Of a stretch of DNA of 64,000 bases, positions 53,993 to 63,686 are shown one piece after another. Position 1 is the first letter of the stretch, and each line of letters starts with the position of its first letter. The DNA is from Marinobacter fonticola (GTDB lineage: Bacteria; Pseudomonadota; Gammaproteobacteria; Pseudomonadales; Oleiphilaceae), in assembly GCF_008122265.1 (NCBI RefSeq), contig NZ_CP043042.1:3534001-3598000 (forward strand), written 5' to 3'. Under the pieces are notes generated by a model. That model was given only the letters and a program-made list of their open reading frames with translations, searched no databases and had not been told where the DNA came from. A program made the translations under genes and the position numbers.

Positions 53993-54991
53993 ATGATGAC
54001 CGGACTGCAGCGCACAGCCTTTTGCCTGCCGTTGCTCCTCGCACCCCCGTTGGCATCGGCAGAAATCCAGACCCTCGATGACCGAAGCCTGAGCCAGGTG
54101 ACCGGCCAGGCCGGCGTGACCATCGAACTGGAAACCCGAATCGACCTGGACCGCTTCTCCTATATCGATGAGGGTTCGGTTAGCATTTATGACCTCTCCC
54201 TTTCCGATCCGGACGGAACAGCCCTCGATAACATGAAGGTGACCGTCGATGTGGCTGGCGATGGCGAAGTACTGGAACACGGCTTCTCCGAGATTGCCCG
54301 TCGCGCGAATGCCGGGCTGATCTCCCGCTCCGATCCGGATGTGACCGACGCCCTGGACAAATACGCCGTGGGCGGCAGCTTCGGCAAACAGTTCAATAGT
54401 GGCGATGCCGTGATTCACATCGGCCCAACGAATGCCGGCGACCCGACGTCGATGCGGGACTACCTGCAAGCCGTCGACTTTCGCCTCGCTATCGGCGAGG
54501 TCCGCGCTGAAGGACCGGAAGACAGCGCCACCCTATTCTCCAACATCCAGCTCGAAGGCTACCTGGGGCCCACCGACATTGTCGTGCGCAACGCGGGCGA
54601 CGCCACCCGCACCCTGGCCAACGGCAACACCGTATCCAGCTCCGAGTTGCAGTTCGATACACACTTCGAAATCGCCGGCGGCTCCTTGGACTGGGACGTG
54701 GGCAACGTCATCCTGCTGTTCAGTTTTGCCGGTGTCGGTATCGAAGGCCTCGCCATCCACAATCGCTGGGGTGAAGACACTTTGGGTCACTTCGGCATGG
54801 CCAGCGCGACGGCCAAGCTGTCCAACGGGACCGGAGCCGATTCCGGCAAAGAAGGGTTATCCATTCACGATGTCGAATTCCGCGCCGATATCGACATGCC
54901 GGTATTCAAGGTCGGCGGCACCAGTATCGGTTCCGTGCAGTTCGAGGACTTTGTGATCAGCAACACCAACATGTTGGTGTACGGGCATTGA
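53993..54991 (+). CDS. DUF6160 (FilA-like) secreted protein 4
   Basis: 332 aa from the ATG at 53993 (AAGGA 9 bases upstream), which gives a clean signal peptide (AFCLPLLLAPPLASA); the ATG at 53960 adds 11 charged residues and has no ribosome site. The mature start EIQTLDDRSLSQVTGQAGVTIELETRIDLDRFSY is the strongest family signature in the window. Solitary here, unlike the triplet at 51-2878, about 50 kb away. Function unknown. Confidence 0.75.
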   Translation: MMTGLQRTAFCLPLLLAPPLASAEIQTLDDRSLSQVTGQAGVTIELETRIDLDRFSYIDEGSVSIYDLSLSDPDGTALDNMKVTVDVAGDGEVLEHGFSEIARRANAGLISRSDPDVTDALDKYAVGGSFGKQFNSGDAVIHIGPTNAGDPTSMRDYLQAVDFRLAIGEVRAEGPEDSATLFSNIQLEGYLGPTDIVVRNAGDATRTLANGNTVSSSELQFDTHFEIAGGSLDWDVGNVILLFSFAGVGIEGLAIHNRWGEDTLGHFGMASATAKLSNGTGADSGKEGLSIHDVEFRADIDMPVFKVGGTSIGSVQFEDFVISNTNMLVYGH

Positions 54992-55022
54992 GTCATCAGC
55001 CGACGAAGCTGGACTACGCATA

Positions 55023-55120
55023 AATGTAGCCGAAGATTCATCTTCGGAGGGCCCATCAGGGCCCCGGGTTAACCCCGGCAGGCCGGCGGCCTGCTCCGAC
55101 GCTGAAGCGCCGGCTACATT
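55023..55120. repeat. Multi-hairpin repeat between convergent genes
   Basis: Outer arms AATGTAGCCG / CGGCTACATT enclose five small hairpins (GAAGATTCATCTTC, GGGCCCATCAGGGCCC, GGGTTAACCC, GCAGGCCGGCGGCCTGC, GGCGCTTCAGCG-type). This GTAGCCG-bounded REP/BIME type is common in pseudomonad-like genomes. It can end transcripts from both sides. Confidence 0.8.
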
Positions 55121-55150
55121 GTTACGACGCCCTCTCCGCAAAACCCTATC

Positions 55151-56896
55151 TCACCGCCGGTTACTCAGCCAGATAAACGCATAAGGCTTCAACGTCACCG
55201 GCTTCATCCGGTCCTCGAAGGTCTGTCCACTGACCAGGTCGGTCCACTCGTCGGTCATGATCAGATTCAGTTCCGACAGGTTGAAGACCTGCGCCTGTCC
55301 ACTGATGTTGTGGATCGCGAAAACGCTTTGACGGCGGTCGATACTCTGTCGCCAGAAGGCAAACAGACCATCGCCCAGGTGCAGCGTGTACTGAGTCGCG
55401 TTGGGGTGGAAAGCGGACTGCTTGGTGCGAATGGCCAGCAGCCGGCGCAATGCGGTGAAGACGTCCCGGTGATGGGTTTCCGTCTCCAGTAATTCGTCCA
55501 GCTCGTCGGCATTCCACACATGCCGGTTGATGGAGCGGTTGACGCCGGTGTGTTCGACCCGGGCCTCGTCGTTTTCGGTGGCCAGCAGGCTATGAATGTA
55601 GAACGCCGGCACCCCTTCCAGCGCCATCATGACCGCATGGGCGCAGATAAAGCGGGCAAACTGCAGCCCATCCTGGTCGCCGGAGGCTTCCGTGCGCGCC
55701 ATGGCGTTCCATAGGCTGATGTTGATCTCGTAAGGCCGCACCTCGCCGGTGAGACCGGTACGGCTGCTGATCCGCGCGCCCGAAGCCACCAGCGTCGCGA
55801 TCATCCGGTCCAGTTCCTCGTCGGTGAGCAGGCCCTCGACCGGGCGCAAGCCGATACCGTCGTGAGAGGCAATGAAATTCAGGTAGGCCGTGCCCTGCTG
55901 AGCCGGCGGCATGGTCATCAGCCAGTGCTTGAGGTGTTGGCAATTGCCACTGATCATCGCGTGCAGCAGTAACGGCGGCAACGAGAAGTTGTAGATCATG
56001 TGGGCTTCGTTGGCATTGCCGAAGTAGGTCAGGTTTTCCTGGTTGGGAATATTGGTCTCGGTGATGACCACCGCTTCGGGATCGCGGTGCTCGATCAGCA
56101 GGCGCAGCAACCGGATGATCTCGTGAGTTTCCGGCAGGTTGATGCTCGGTGTGCCCAACACTTTCCACAGGAAAGCGACCGCGTCGAGCCGGAACCAGCG
56201 CATACCGCGATCCATATACAGCTTCATGATCCCAATAAACTCCAGCAGCACGTCGGGGTTGGAAAAATCCAGATCCACCTGGTCGTGGCTGAAGGTGCAC
56301 CAGACATGCTTTTCTCCCTCGACGGTTTCCACCGCCCTTAGCAAGGGCGACGTTCGCGGCCGGACCACCGCACGGACATCCTCATCCGGCGACACCTCGA
56401 TGAAATAGCGCCGGCCCGGCTCCCGGCAAGCCTTGAAGTTCTCGAACCAGAGGCTGCGACTGGAGCAATGGTTGATCACCAAATCCGTCATCACCATGAA
56501 ATGACGGGACAGCTCGGTGAGGTCCTCCCATTGCCCCAGCGACGGATTGACCGTGGTGTAATCCATTACCGCAAAGCCGTCGTCGGAGCTGTACGGAAAG
56601 AATGGCAGCACATGGACCGTAGAGATCATGCCGGTGAAGTGGGCTTTGCAGAACTCGGTGAGCGTATGCAGCGGCGCCTCGTTGTCCCGCCTGACCGTAT
56701 CACCGTACGTGATCAGCATGGCGCTGCCGGCGCTCCAGTTATTGCGATGGGACGACGGCGTCGGCGAATCCGGCGCCTGCCCGAAGGCGTCCAGGCAACG
56801 CCGGGACAGCGCCGGGATATCCTCATGGGGGTAAAGGCAGTGCAAGTGCGCTTTCACGCGTTGTTCCAGCGATGGTAGTCCCTCTGGGTCTGACAT
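55151..56896 (-). CDS. GH13_18 sugar phosphorylase, likely glucosylglycerate phosphorylase
   Basis: 581 aa, sucrose-phosphorylase-like. Catalytic elements: RWFRLDAVAFLWK (nucleophile Asp), VVITETNIPNQ (acid/base Glu), FIASHDGIGLRP (third Asp). Phosphorolysis of glucosylglycerate yields glucose-1-phosphate and glycerate. The substrate is inferred from its place after a glucosyl-3-phosphoglycerate synthase and a HAD phosphatase; sucrose is less likely. The 63-base gap to gpgS holds CTACAGCGTT three times in tandem (56911-56940). Confidence 0.88.
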   Translation of the reverse strand: MSDPEGLPSLEQRVKAHLHCLYPHEDIPALSRRCLDAFGQAPDSPTPSSHRNNWSAGSAMLITYGDTVRRDNEAPLHTLTEFCKAHFTGMISTVHVLPFFPYSSDDGFAVMDYTTVNPSLGQWEDLTELSRHFMVMTDLVINHCSSRSLWFENFKACREPGRRYFIEVSPDEDVRAVVRPRTSPLLRAVETVEGEKHVWCTFSHDQVDLDFSNPDVLLEFIGIMKLYMDRGMRWFRLDAVAFLWKVLGTPSINLPETHEIIRLLRLLIEHRDPEAVVITETNIPNQENLTYFGNANEAHMIYNFSLPPLLLHAMISGNCQHLKHWLMTMPPAQQGTAYLNFIASHDGIGLRPVEGLLTDEELDRMIATLVASGARISSRTGLTGEVRPYEINISLWNAMARTEASGDQDGLQFARFICAHAVMMALEGVPAFYIHSLLATENDEARVEHTGVNRSINRHVWNADELDELLETETHHRDVFTALRRLLAIRTKQSAFHPNATQYTLHLGDGLFAFWRQSIDRRQSVFAIHNISGQAQVFNLSELNLIMTDEWTDLVSGQTFEDRMKPVTLKPYAFIWLSNRR

Positions 56897-56959
56897 AACG
56901 TGGATGCCCTCTACAGCGTTCTACAGCGTTCTACAGCGTTGGTCGTTCACTGGCCGCCA

Positions 56960-58207
56960 TCATTGCGAGTGCGTGTCAGCCGCTCGCGGCCTATGGTCTA
57001 TCAGATCATCCTCCACGGCGTCGTGCAGCTGTTGCATGACGCCAGGGAACGCACTGGCAACGCGGCTCCAGGAGGAGATAAACGGCGCTTCCATGGGATT
57101 TTCCAGGAAATAGACACCGGCTTTCATGATATTGCGGGCAAACAGCTCCACGGCCTGCTCTTCCTGATGCACGTCGAACTTCAGCCCGTTGATTTCCGCA
57201 TCGTTGCGATAGGTTTCGACAAAATCCAGGGCGACGCGGAAATAGGTCGCCTTGATGGTGCGGAACGATTCGTGATTGAAAATGATGCCGTTGGTGGCCA
57301 GCTTGCGAAATATCGCTTTGGCAATATCGATGGACATCTTGGACAGCCCGCCGCTGTCGTCGTCCGGCGACAGATTCTGGTGTTTGTGATCGTAGCAATC
57401 GGCGATATCGACCTGACATAACCGGTTGGTGCTGTAGTTGCGTTTCATCTCGCTCAACACACCGATTTCCAGTCCCCAATCACTGGGTATGCGGATATCG
57501 GTCATCACATCCTTGCGGAAGGAAAACTCACCGGACAGCGGATACCGGTAGCTATCCAGGTATTCGAGATAGTCGAGGTTTCCCAATGTTTTTTTCAACG
57601 CCCGCAATAACGGAGTGACCAGCAATCGACTAACCCGGCCGTTGAGCTTGCCGTTAGCCACCCGGGCATAGAAGCCCTTACAGAACTCATAGTTGAAGTT
57701 GGGATTGGCGACCGGGTAAATCAGCCGGGCCAGTAGCTCCCTATCGTAGGTGACGATATCGCAGTCGTGCAGGGCAATGGACTCGGCGCGCCCGGAAGCC
57801 AGCACGTAGCCCATGCAGAACCAGACATTACGGCCCTTACCGGGTTCGGTGGGTGCCAGCTCCTCTCCCTTCAATTCACGGTCGATCTGGCGCAGGCGCG
57901 GCCCGTCGTTCCACAGCACACGATGGCGCTGGGGTAACGCCGAGAAAAATTCGAGCGCATGGTGGTACTGGGATTCGGTGGCCCGGTCCAGCCCGATGAC
58001 GATTTCACTCAGATACGGCACCTGTTTGAGGTGTTCGAGAATGCGAGGCATCGCCTCGGTTTCCAGTTCCGAATACAGGCACGGCAGGATCAGGGCCATC
58101 GGTCTTGATTTGGAGAAGCGGACCAACTCGGCTTCAAGGTCCTCAAGGGGACGGCGTGACAGGTTATGGAGCGTCGTTACAATGCCGTTCTGGTAGAAAT
58201 CACCCAT
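56960..58207 (-). CDS. gpgS: Glucosyl-3-phosphoglycerate synthase (GT81)
   Basis: 415 aa from the ATG at 58207 (AGAGGA upstream); a longer frame to 58345 overlaps the phosphatase gene. It joins NDP-glucose to 3-phosphoglycerate. Motifs: MALILPCLYSELETEAMPRILEHL, VIGLDRA, the metal DxD in LHDCDIVTYDRELLARL, and YPLSGEFSFRKDVMTDIRIPSDWGLEIGVL. First committed step to glucosylglycerate, a negatively charged solute that replaces glutamate when nitrogen is scarce and salt high. Lies 37 bases after the phosphatase gene. Confidence 0.92.
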   Translation of the reverse strand: MGDFYQNGIVTTLHNLSRRPLEDLEAELVRFSKSRPMALILPCLYSELETEAMPRILEHLKQVPYLSEIVIGLDRATESQYHHALEFFSALPQRHRVLWNDGPRLRQIDRELKGEELAPTEPGKGRNVWFCMGYVLASGRAESIALHDCDIVTYDRELLARLIYPVANPNFNYEFCKGFYARVANGKLNGRVSRLLVTPLLRALKKTLGNLDYLEYLDSYRYPLSGEFSFRKDVMTDIRIPSDWGLEIGVLSEMKRNYSTNRLCQVDIADCYDHKHQNLSPDDDSGGLSKMSIDIAKAIFRKLATNGIIFNHESFRTIKATYFRVALDFVETYRNDAEINGLKFDVHQEEQAVELFARNIMKAGVYFLENPMEAPFISSWSRVASAFPGVMQQLHDAVEDDLIDHRPRAADTHSQ

Positions 58208-58244
58208 TGCGTTTTCCTCTCGTCGAAGCGCCCCAGGCGTTGCA

Positions 58245-59081
58245 TCAGGGTTGTTCGGGGGCTGCGGTAATGCCCTCTCGGCTGAGGATGGAAGACACCG
58301 CCTCCGCCCAGCCTTCGGGACCACAGGAAGATGTAATGCACACATCGGGCCGACCCGGGATCACCGGTGGTGCATTGACCGGCGAGCGCACCAGAACCGG
58401 GATATCCGAGGCCGACAGCATATCCACATCGTTCTCGCCATCGCCCAGCGCCACCGATGTCATCGCGCCCTCAAATGCATTTTGGTAGACGGCGAGAAGC
58501 CAGCTCATCGCCTGCCCCTTATCGCAGGTGCCAATAACATGATGGAAACGACCGCCCCGCAATAATCGCAAATTATGCCGTGCCAGATCAGATGCGCACT
58601 GTTTTAGTGCATCATCGGAGTCTTGCCAGACCAGCGGCTCGCTGAACTCCCGCTGGGACGCAAGCTGAGCCTGGCGGCGTTCCAGCCCCGTACGTTCCAC
58701 AAGCTCTGCCAGGCCCATTTCCGACAGTCCCCGAAAACGGTAACGCTGACGCAGCGCATAAAGGTGTTCAAGAATCTCGACCCGCGGAACGGACAGCGAT
58801 TTGCAAAAGTAACCGTCCTGGGCGCGGGCATCCGGCGGCAGGGGTAAGGTCGTATCCGGTGGAAACCAGACGGCGGCCCCGTTTTCGACGATGAAAGGTT
58901 GCCGGATGCCCAGCTTCTCCTGCAGGTGCTCTACTTCTACCCGGGTCTTACTGGTATTGAAGATAATAGGAACGCCGGCTGCAAAGGCTGCGTTCCATAC
59001 CGGGCGCGCCGGTTCCGCGGAATAGGTATGATGGTCGAGCAGTGTGCCGTCCAGGTCGGTAAAAATGACCAGCCGTGCCAT
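58245..59081 (-). CDS. HAD-IIB phosphatase, glucosyl/mannosyl-3-phosphoglycerate type
   Basis: 278 aa. HAD motifs: DLDGTLLD (I), FNTSKT (II), KGQAMSWLL (Lys) and GDGENDVDML (IV). The size, the cap domain and VENGAAVWFPP match mannosyl-3-phosphoglycerate phosphatase (MpgP) family members, which also accept the glucosyl form. It removes phosphate from the GpgS product to give glucosylglycerate. First gene of the operon; GGAG upstream. Confidence 0.9.
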   Translation of the reverse strand: MARLVIFTDLDGTLLDHHTYSAEPARPVWNAAFAAGVPIIFNTSKTRVEVEHLQEKLGIRQPFIVENGAAVWFPPDTTLPLPPDARAQDGYFCKSLSVPRVEILEHLYALRQRYRFRGLSEMGLAELVERTGLERRQAQLASQREFSEPLVWQDSDDALKQCASDLARHNLRLLRGGRFHHVIGTCDKGQAMSWLLAVYQNAFEGAMTSVALGDGENDVDMLSASDIPVLVRSPVNAPPVIPGRPDVCITSSCGPEGWAEAVSSILSREGITAAPEQP

Positions 59082-59318
59082 GGGCTTTCTCCATGCGTGT
59101 CGCCCAACGGGCGTGTTGTTTCTCCTGGGTGGTAGCCACCGTGCCTGATTGCTTTTATGCAGATATGCAGACTGAACCTATGCAAGGGGGGAGCCACAAT
59201 ACCTGACGATTTTGTAACCCCATGATCCCGGGTAACGCGCTATTTGCCTGGGCCGCCACTTGCCAATGCCCCCTGTATTCACAGTACACTGCCGCAGCAA
59301 CCCGAACGAGAGCCCCTG

Positions 59319-60425
59319 ATGGCCGGTCATAATCAGCCTAGACAACAACAGCCCGATACGTCCGGTTGGCGCTTGGTTGGCTTCATAGTTCTTTTCCTGC
59401 TCTTTAGTGGTGCCGGCACCTGGACCATTTACACCCAGTTCGCTGGACGCAACTTCCAGTTCGACGAGCGGCTACTGAATCCCTGGTTTATCCTCTGCGC
59501 CGTCATTCTGCTGGGCGTCTATTTCGTGTCTGACGGGCTGCGCCTGCATTACACCCTTAGAGCCTTGGGCCATTGCCTGCCGTTCAAACACATTTTCCGG
59601 CTGGTCTTCATCAATATTTTCTTTTCCAACGTCACACCCATGGCGACCGGCGGCGGTGTCGCGCAAATTTGGTACCTGCGCCGGCATGGGGTGCGCCTCG
59701 GCACCGCAACGGCGGCGACCACCATTCGTACAGTGCTTGCGATTGCCTTTATTTTTACCGTGACACCGGCCTGCCTGCTCTGGCTCGATGCCTTGCAGGG
59801 GATGGCCATTCTGGATCGCATCGCAGGACTGCTGGCGCTGTTCATCGTGCTTTATCTGGGTTTTTTCGCCGTGGTTCTGCTCCGTACCCGCTGGCTGATA
59901 CTGCTATTGAGCCGGCTGTTGCGCACGTTGCGACGGTTTCACCTGCTAAGCCCCCGGCGCCATTCCCGCTGGCAATACCGCATGATGCGGGAGATGACCC
60001 GATTCTCCCGCAGCTTCATGATTTATGTCCGGGGGCCTCGCCGTTTCGTTCTCCTATCGATCCTGTTTACGTTGGTATTTCTGGTCAGCTTGTTCAGTTT
60101 TCCAGCCGTAATCATGGTCGCGCTGGGTTACGACGTGGACTACATCTCCACGCTGGGGCTTCTTTTTGTGACCACGTTTGTGATGTACTTTGCCCCAACA
60201 CCGGGCGCTTCCGGCATTTCGGAGGGGGTATTCGGCACCTTCTTCCGCAGTATGCTGGCACCCGGGCACTTAGTACTGGTCACCCTGACCTGGCGCTTCC
60301 TGACGATATACCTGGGCATGTTCATTGGGCTGATACTGATGCAGGTAGAACTGTCCTCGGGCCGACGCCGGGCCAAAGCGGAGACCCGGCCGTCAGTCAC
60401 AGGGACACGTGATGATCCGACGTAA
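59319..60425 (+). CDS. LPG-synthase-TM/UPF0104 flippase-like membrane protein
   Basis: 368 aa from the ATG at 59319, about eight membrane helices. Family blocks: FFSNVTPMATGGGVAQIWYLRRHGVRLGTA and the C-terminal PTPGASGISEGVFGTFFR. PF03706 proteins occur as the flippase half of MprF and as stand-alone proteins beside glycosyltransferases. The next gene overlaps it by 14 bases and encodes a glycosyltransferase fusion, which suggests a joint glycolipid pathway. Confidence 0.88.
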   Translation: MAGHNQPRQQQPDTSGWRLVGFIVLFLLFSGAGTWTIYTQFAGRNFQFDERLLNPWFILCAVILLGVYFVSDGLRLHYTLRALGHCLPFKHIFRLVFINIFFSNVTPMATGGGVAQIWYLRRHGVRLGTATAATTIRTVLAIAFIFTVTPACLLWLDALQGMAILDRIAGLLALFIVLYLGFFAVVLLRTRWLILLLSRLLRTLRRFHLLSPRRHSRWQYRMMREMTRFSRSFMIYVRGPRRFVLLSILFTLVFLVSLFSFPAVIMVALGYDVDYISTLGLLFVTTFVMYFAPTPGASGISEGVFGTFFRSMLAPGHLVLVTLTWRFLTIYLGMFIGLILMQVELSSGRRRAKAETRPSVTGTRDDPT

Positions 60426-62661
60426 ACCGCTCAAGCTGTTGTTCTACCTTTGCCTGCTCGCGATCATTCTACTGGTGGGTTACAAGATCTACCTCGACTA
60501 CTTCGAGCCCGATTACGAGGCGGTCCACACCGAGCAGATCGACCGGCTGCATGCCGACCTGGACGACACCAGTGAGTTCAGCTTCGCGGTGGTGGGCAAC
60601 ATCAATAACTCGGTCGGTGTGTTCGAGCGCAAGATTATCCCCATGCTCAACAACACCAACCTGGATTTTGTCATCTCGGCGGGCAATGCGGTCAGCAGTG
60701 GTGGCGAAGACAAATACCGGGCGATTTACCGCACCCTGAACCAGTTGAACATGCCGTACTTGCTGACCTTCGGCGATAATGAGTTCAGCAACTTCGGCAG
60801 CTTCCGCTTCTACGAGCATTTCGGGCCGTACTTCTATTCGTTCCGCACCGGCAACAGCCTATTCATCTTCCTCGATTCCACCGGTAAAACCCCCTACCGT
60901 TGGCAATTGCGCTGGCTCAGCGATCTGCTGAGCCAGGACGAAAGCAAGCACCGCTTCGCGTTCATTGCCGACCCGCTGCAGAAGATCCACCAGGAAACCC
61001 TGTTCGACAACGAAGACGAGTACCTGAACAACTTCAAGTTCCGCGACGCCTTGGTCAAGCTGTTCCGCCAGCACAATGTGGATGCGGTGTTTTCGGCGAA
61101 TCTGCCGTTATTCTCCGAGCAGCGTCACGGCCCCACGCTCTATGTTGCCACCGGCGGCGCCGGCGGACTGGTGCTGAACAACGAGACCAGCTTCTACCAT
61201 TTCGTCCGGGTCGACGTGAGTGCAGACCATATCGAGACCAGCCTAAAGCGCTTGAATATCGGCCAGCATCCGGTCTTCAAGCAGCTAGAGAGCTTCTGGT
61301 TCTTCATTCACTCGCTGTTCTACGTGGGCTACGTCAATTTTCTTCTGATGGTGTGCGTGCTGGGCCTGATCATCATCAAGCTCTACTCGGCGATTTTCGT
61401 CGATAAGAACTACTATCCGGATTTCGACCTCGATCCCACGCCCTGGCGCGGCAAGACCCTGCGGGTTGCCATGTTCACCAACAACTACCTGCCATTCATC
61501 GGCGGCGTACCGTTGTCTATCGAGCGATTGCGGCGGGGACTCACCGCCCTAAAGCATGAGGTAAAGGTGGTGGCGCCCAGCTACCGCGATCAGGCGCCAG
61601 AAGAAACCAACGTCCTGCGGGTGCCGTCACTGATCAGCATGGGCGCTCAACGCGAGTTCCGTCTGGCCAACATCTTCGTCACACGTATCCGGCGTAGAAT
61701 CCGCGCGTTCCGTCCGGACGTCATCCACGTGCATCACCCCATCTGGCTGGGATCGCTAGGGCTCTGGATGGCGCGCCGCTTAAAGGTGCCGGCGATCTAT
61801 ACCTACCACACCCGGCTGGAACACTACGCCCATTTCGTTCCCCTGCCGGGGCTCATCTTTCGCAACCTGATCTCCCACGCGCTGATCAAGCGGTTTGCCA
61901 ACAAGTGCGACGGCGTGATCATCCCCACCTACTCGGCCGAGGAATATCTGCGGATGATCGGGGTAAAAACCATGGCCTTCGTTCAGCCGACCGGAATTGA
62001 GTTCGATGCGTTCCAACAAGTCACGGACGAACAGATCATGGCCTTGCGCAAAGAGCTCGGCATCGGGTCAGACGAACATGTGTTCATCAGCGTTTCGCGG
62101 CTGTCGACCGAGAAGAACATCGACTTCATGGTCGAGGCTATCGCCGGTCTCAAGAACGCTGCCCGCAAACCCTTTCGCTTCTTGATGATCGGTGACGGCC
62201 ACGAGCGCGAGCGGCTGCAGCAAAAAATCAATGAACACGGTCTGCAGAACAATTTCATTCTCTTGGGCTCTGTCCCGCCGGAGGACATGGCCCTCTACTA
62301 TCGTCTGGGAGATACCTTCCTGTTTGCATCGGTGTCGGAAACCCAGGGCATGGTGATTCTCGAAGCCATGGCGGCAAGCCTGCCGGTTGTCGCAGTGCGC
62401 TCGTCCGGCATTGACGATGTCGTGCGCGACGGCTACAACGGCTTCAAGACGCCGGAAAATCGTGAACGCTGGAGTGAGGCCGTGCTGAAGCTGATGGACG
62501 ACGAGACGCTTCACCGGCAGTTGGCAGACAATGCGCTGGATTTTGCCAAAGGCTATTCCATCGACAGTTTCGCCCGGGATATGGAAGGTATTTACGGTAT
62601 GGTTTTGGCGGGATACCACAAACAGTCGGGTAAAACGGTCCCGCAACCAGAAGCCGATTAG
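60412..62661 (+). CDS. Pseudo-metallophosphoesterase / GT4 glycosyltransferase fusion
   Basis: 749 aa from the ATG at 60412 (AGGGA 6 bases upstream). Order: membrane helix (9-28), metallophosphoesterase-like domain (about 50-290), second membrane helix (310-335), GT4 glycosyltransferase (355-735; TNNYLPFIGGVPLSIERLRRGL, VSRLSTEKNIDFMVEAI, SVSETQGMVILEAMAA). The topology puts the first domain in the periplasm and the GT4 domain in the cytosol. The phosphoesterase fold looks right (YFYSFRTGNSLFIFLDSTGK, LYVATGGAGG) but its metal ligands are gone: GNHE is GDNE, GDxxD is GNAVS and GHxH is SANL. Probably a binding, not catalytic, domain. Confidence 0.88.
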   Translation: MIRRKPLKLLFYLCLLAIILLVGYKIYLDYFEPDYEAVHTEQIDRLHADLDDTSEFSFAVVGNINNSVGVFERKIIPMLNNTNLDFVISAGNAVSSGGEDKYRAIYRTLNQLNMPYLLTFGDNEFSNFGSFRFYEHFGPYFYSFRTGNSLFIFLDSTGKTPYRWQLRWLSDLLSQDESKHRFAFIADPLQKIHQETLFDNEDEYLNNFKFRDALVKLFRQHNVDAVFSANLPLFSEQRHGPTLYVATGGAGGLVLNNETSFYHFVRVDVSADHIETSLKRLNIGQHPVFKQLESFWFFIHSLFYVGYVNFLLMVCVLGLIIIKLYSAIFVDKNYYPDFDLDPTPWRGKTLRVAMFTNNYLPFIGGVPLSIERLRRGLTALKHEVKVVAPSYRDQAPEETNVLRVPSLISMGAQREFRLANIFVTRIRRRIRAFRPDVIHVHHPIWLGSLGLWMARRLKVPAIYTYHTRLEHYAHFVPLPGLIFRNLISHALIKRFANKCDGVIIPTYSAEEYLRMIGVKTMAFVQPTGIEFDAFQQVTDEQIMALRKELGIGSDEHVFISVSRLSTEKNIDFMVEAIAGLKNAARKPFRFLMIGDGHERERLQQKINEHGLQNNFILLGSVPPEDMALYYRLGDTFLFASVSETQGMVILEAMAASLPVVAVRSSGIDDVVRDGYNGFKTPENRERWSEAVLKLMDDETLHRQLADNALDFAKGYSIDSFARDMEGIYGMVLAGYHKQSGKTVPQPEAD

Positions 62662-62741
62662 ATCGGATTTCAATTTCCAAACGTAAAACGCTTCAAACGC
62701 AATCTTTAAACCGAGCAAGAGCCAGACAGGAAGCGTCCGTC

Positions 62742-63686
62742 ATGAGCAACATCCCCGTTGGCATCAGCGCCTGCCTACTGGGCAATCCCGTCCGCCACGA
62801 CGGCGGTCACAAGCATTCACGGTTTTGCACCGGTGTACTTTCACGCTATTTCGAGTTCCGCTCGATCTGTCCGGAACTCGAAGCCGGTCTGGGCGTACCG
62901 CGCCCGACCATCCACCTGCGCGAACTGGATAATGGCTTGCGGTTGACGGAGTCAAAGGGCGACGCCGACCATACGGATACCATGCGCGACTGGATCGAAT
63001 CCAGGCTCCCTCAACTTGCCGATTTGCGCGGCTACATTCTCATGGCCAAATCACCCAGCTGCGGCATGGAGCGCATCAAAGTCCACAATGAGAAAGGCCG
63101 CGTGATTCACCGGGAGGGCCGCGGGCTGTTTGCCGATGCGCTGATGCAGGCTTATCCACTACTACCGGTAGAGGAAGAAGGCCGCCTCAATGACAGCCAT
63201 CTACGAGAGAACTTTATCGAGCGCGTTTACGCTTACGATGATTGGATGCGCATGCAGGACGAAGGGCTCAGCCGCTCGGCTCTGGTCGCATTCCATACCC
63301 GCCACAAATTCCAGCTGATGGCTCATTGCGAGAAAACCTACCGCATTCTGGGCCGTCAGGTCGCCGATCAGAAATCCGAGCCCATCGAAACCGTGGCGAA
63401 CCGCTATATTCGTTTATTCATGGAGGCGATGAGTCAGAAAATCCACCGGGGCGCCCACGCCAATGTCATGCAGCACATGATGGGGTTTCTGCGCGAGAGC
63501 CTCTCGGCCTCGGACCGGCAGGTCATCGGCGAGCAAATCGAAGCCTACCTGCGTGAGGAAGTACCGCTCGTGGTGCCCATGACGCTACTACGCATGGCGC
63601 AGCGCCGCGAGCCGGTCGATTATCTTGCCCGTCAGGATTACCTCAGCCCCTACCCGGAAGACCTGGGCTTACGTAACCGCGTTTGA
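62742..63686 (+). CDS. DUF523-DUF1722 protein (RudS/TudS-like thiouracil desulfidase)
   Basis: 314 aa. The DUF523 half carries the three [4Fe-4S] cysteines: ISACLLGNPVRHDGG (C11), SICPELEAGLGVPRP (C43) and MAKSPSCGMERIK (C106). The DUF1722 half (YbgA-like, VAFHTRHKFQLMAHCEKTYRILGR) follows. DUF523 (TudS) proteins remove sulfur from 2-thiouracil, and fused forms have been described as RudS. AGGAAG precedes the ATG. No photolyase partner, often seen with this family, is in the window. Confidence 0.9.
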   Translation: MSNIPVGISACLLGNPVRHDGGHKHSRFCTGVLSRYFEFRSICPELEAGLGVPRPTIHLRELDNGLRLTESKGDADHTDTMRDWIESRLPQLADLRGYILMAKSPSCGMERIKVHNEKGRVIHREGRGLFADALMQAYPLLPVEEEGRLNDSHLRENFIERVYAYDDWMRMQDEGLSRSALVAFHTRHKFQLMAHCEKTYRILGRQVADQKSEPIETVANRYIRLFMEAMSQKIHRGAHANVMQHMMGFLRESLSASDRQVIGEQIEAYLREEVPLVVPMTLLRMAQRREPVDYLARQDYLSPYPEDLGLRNRV

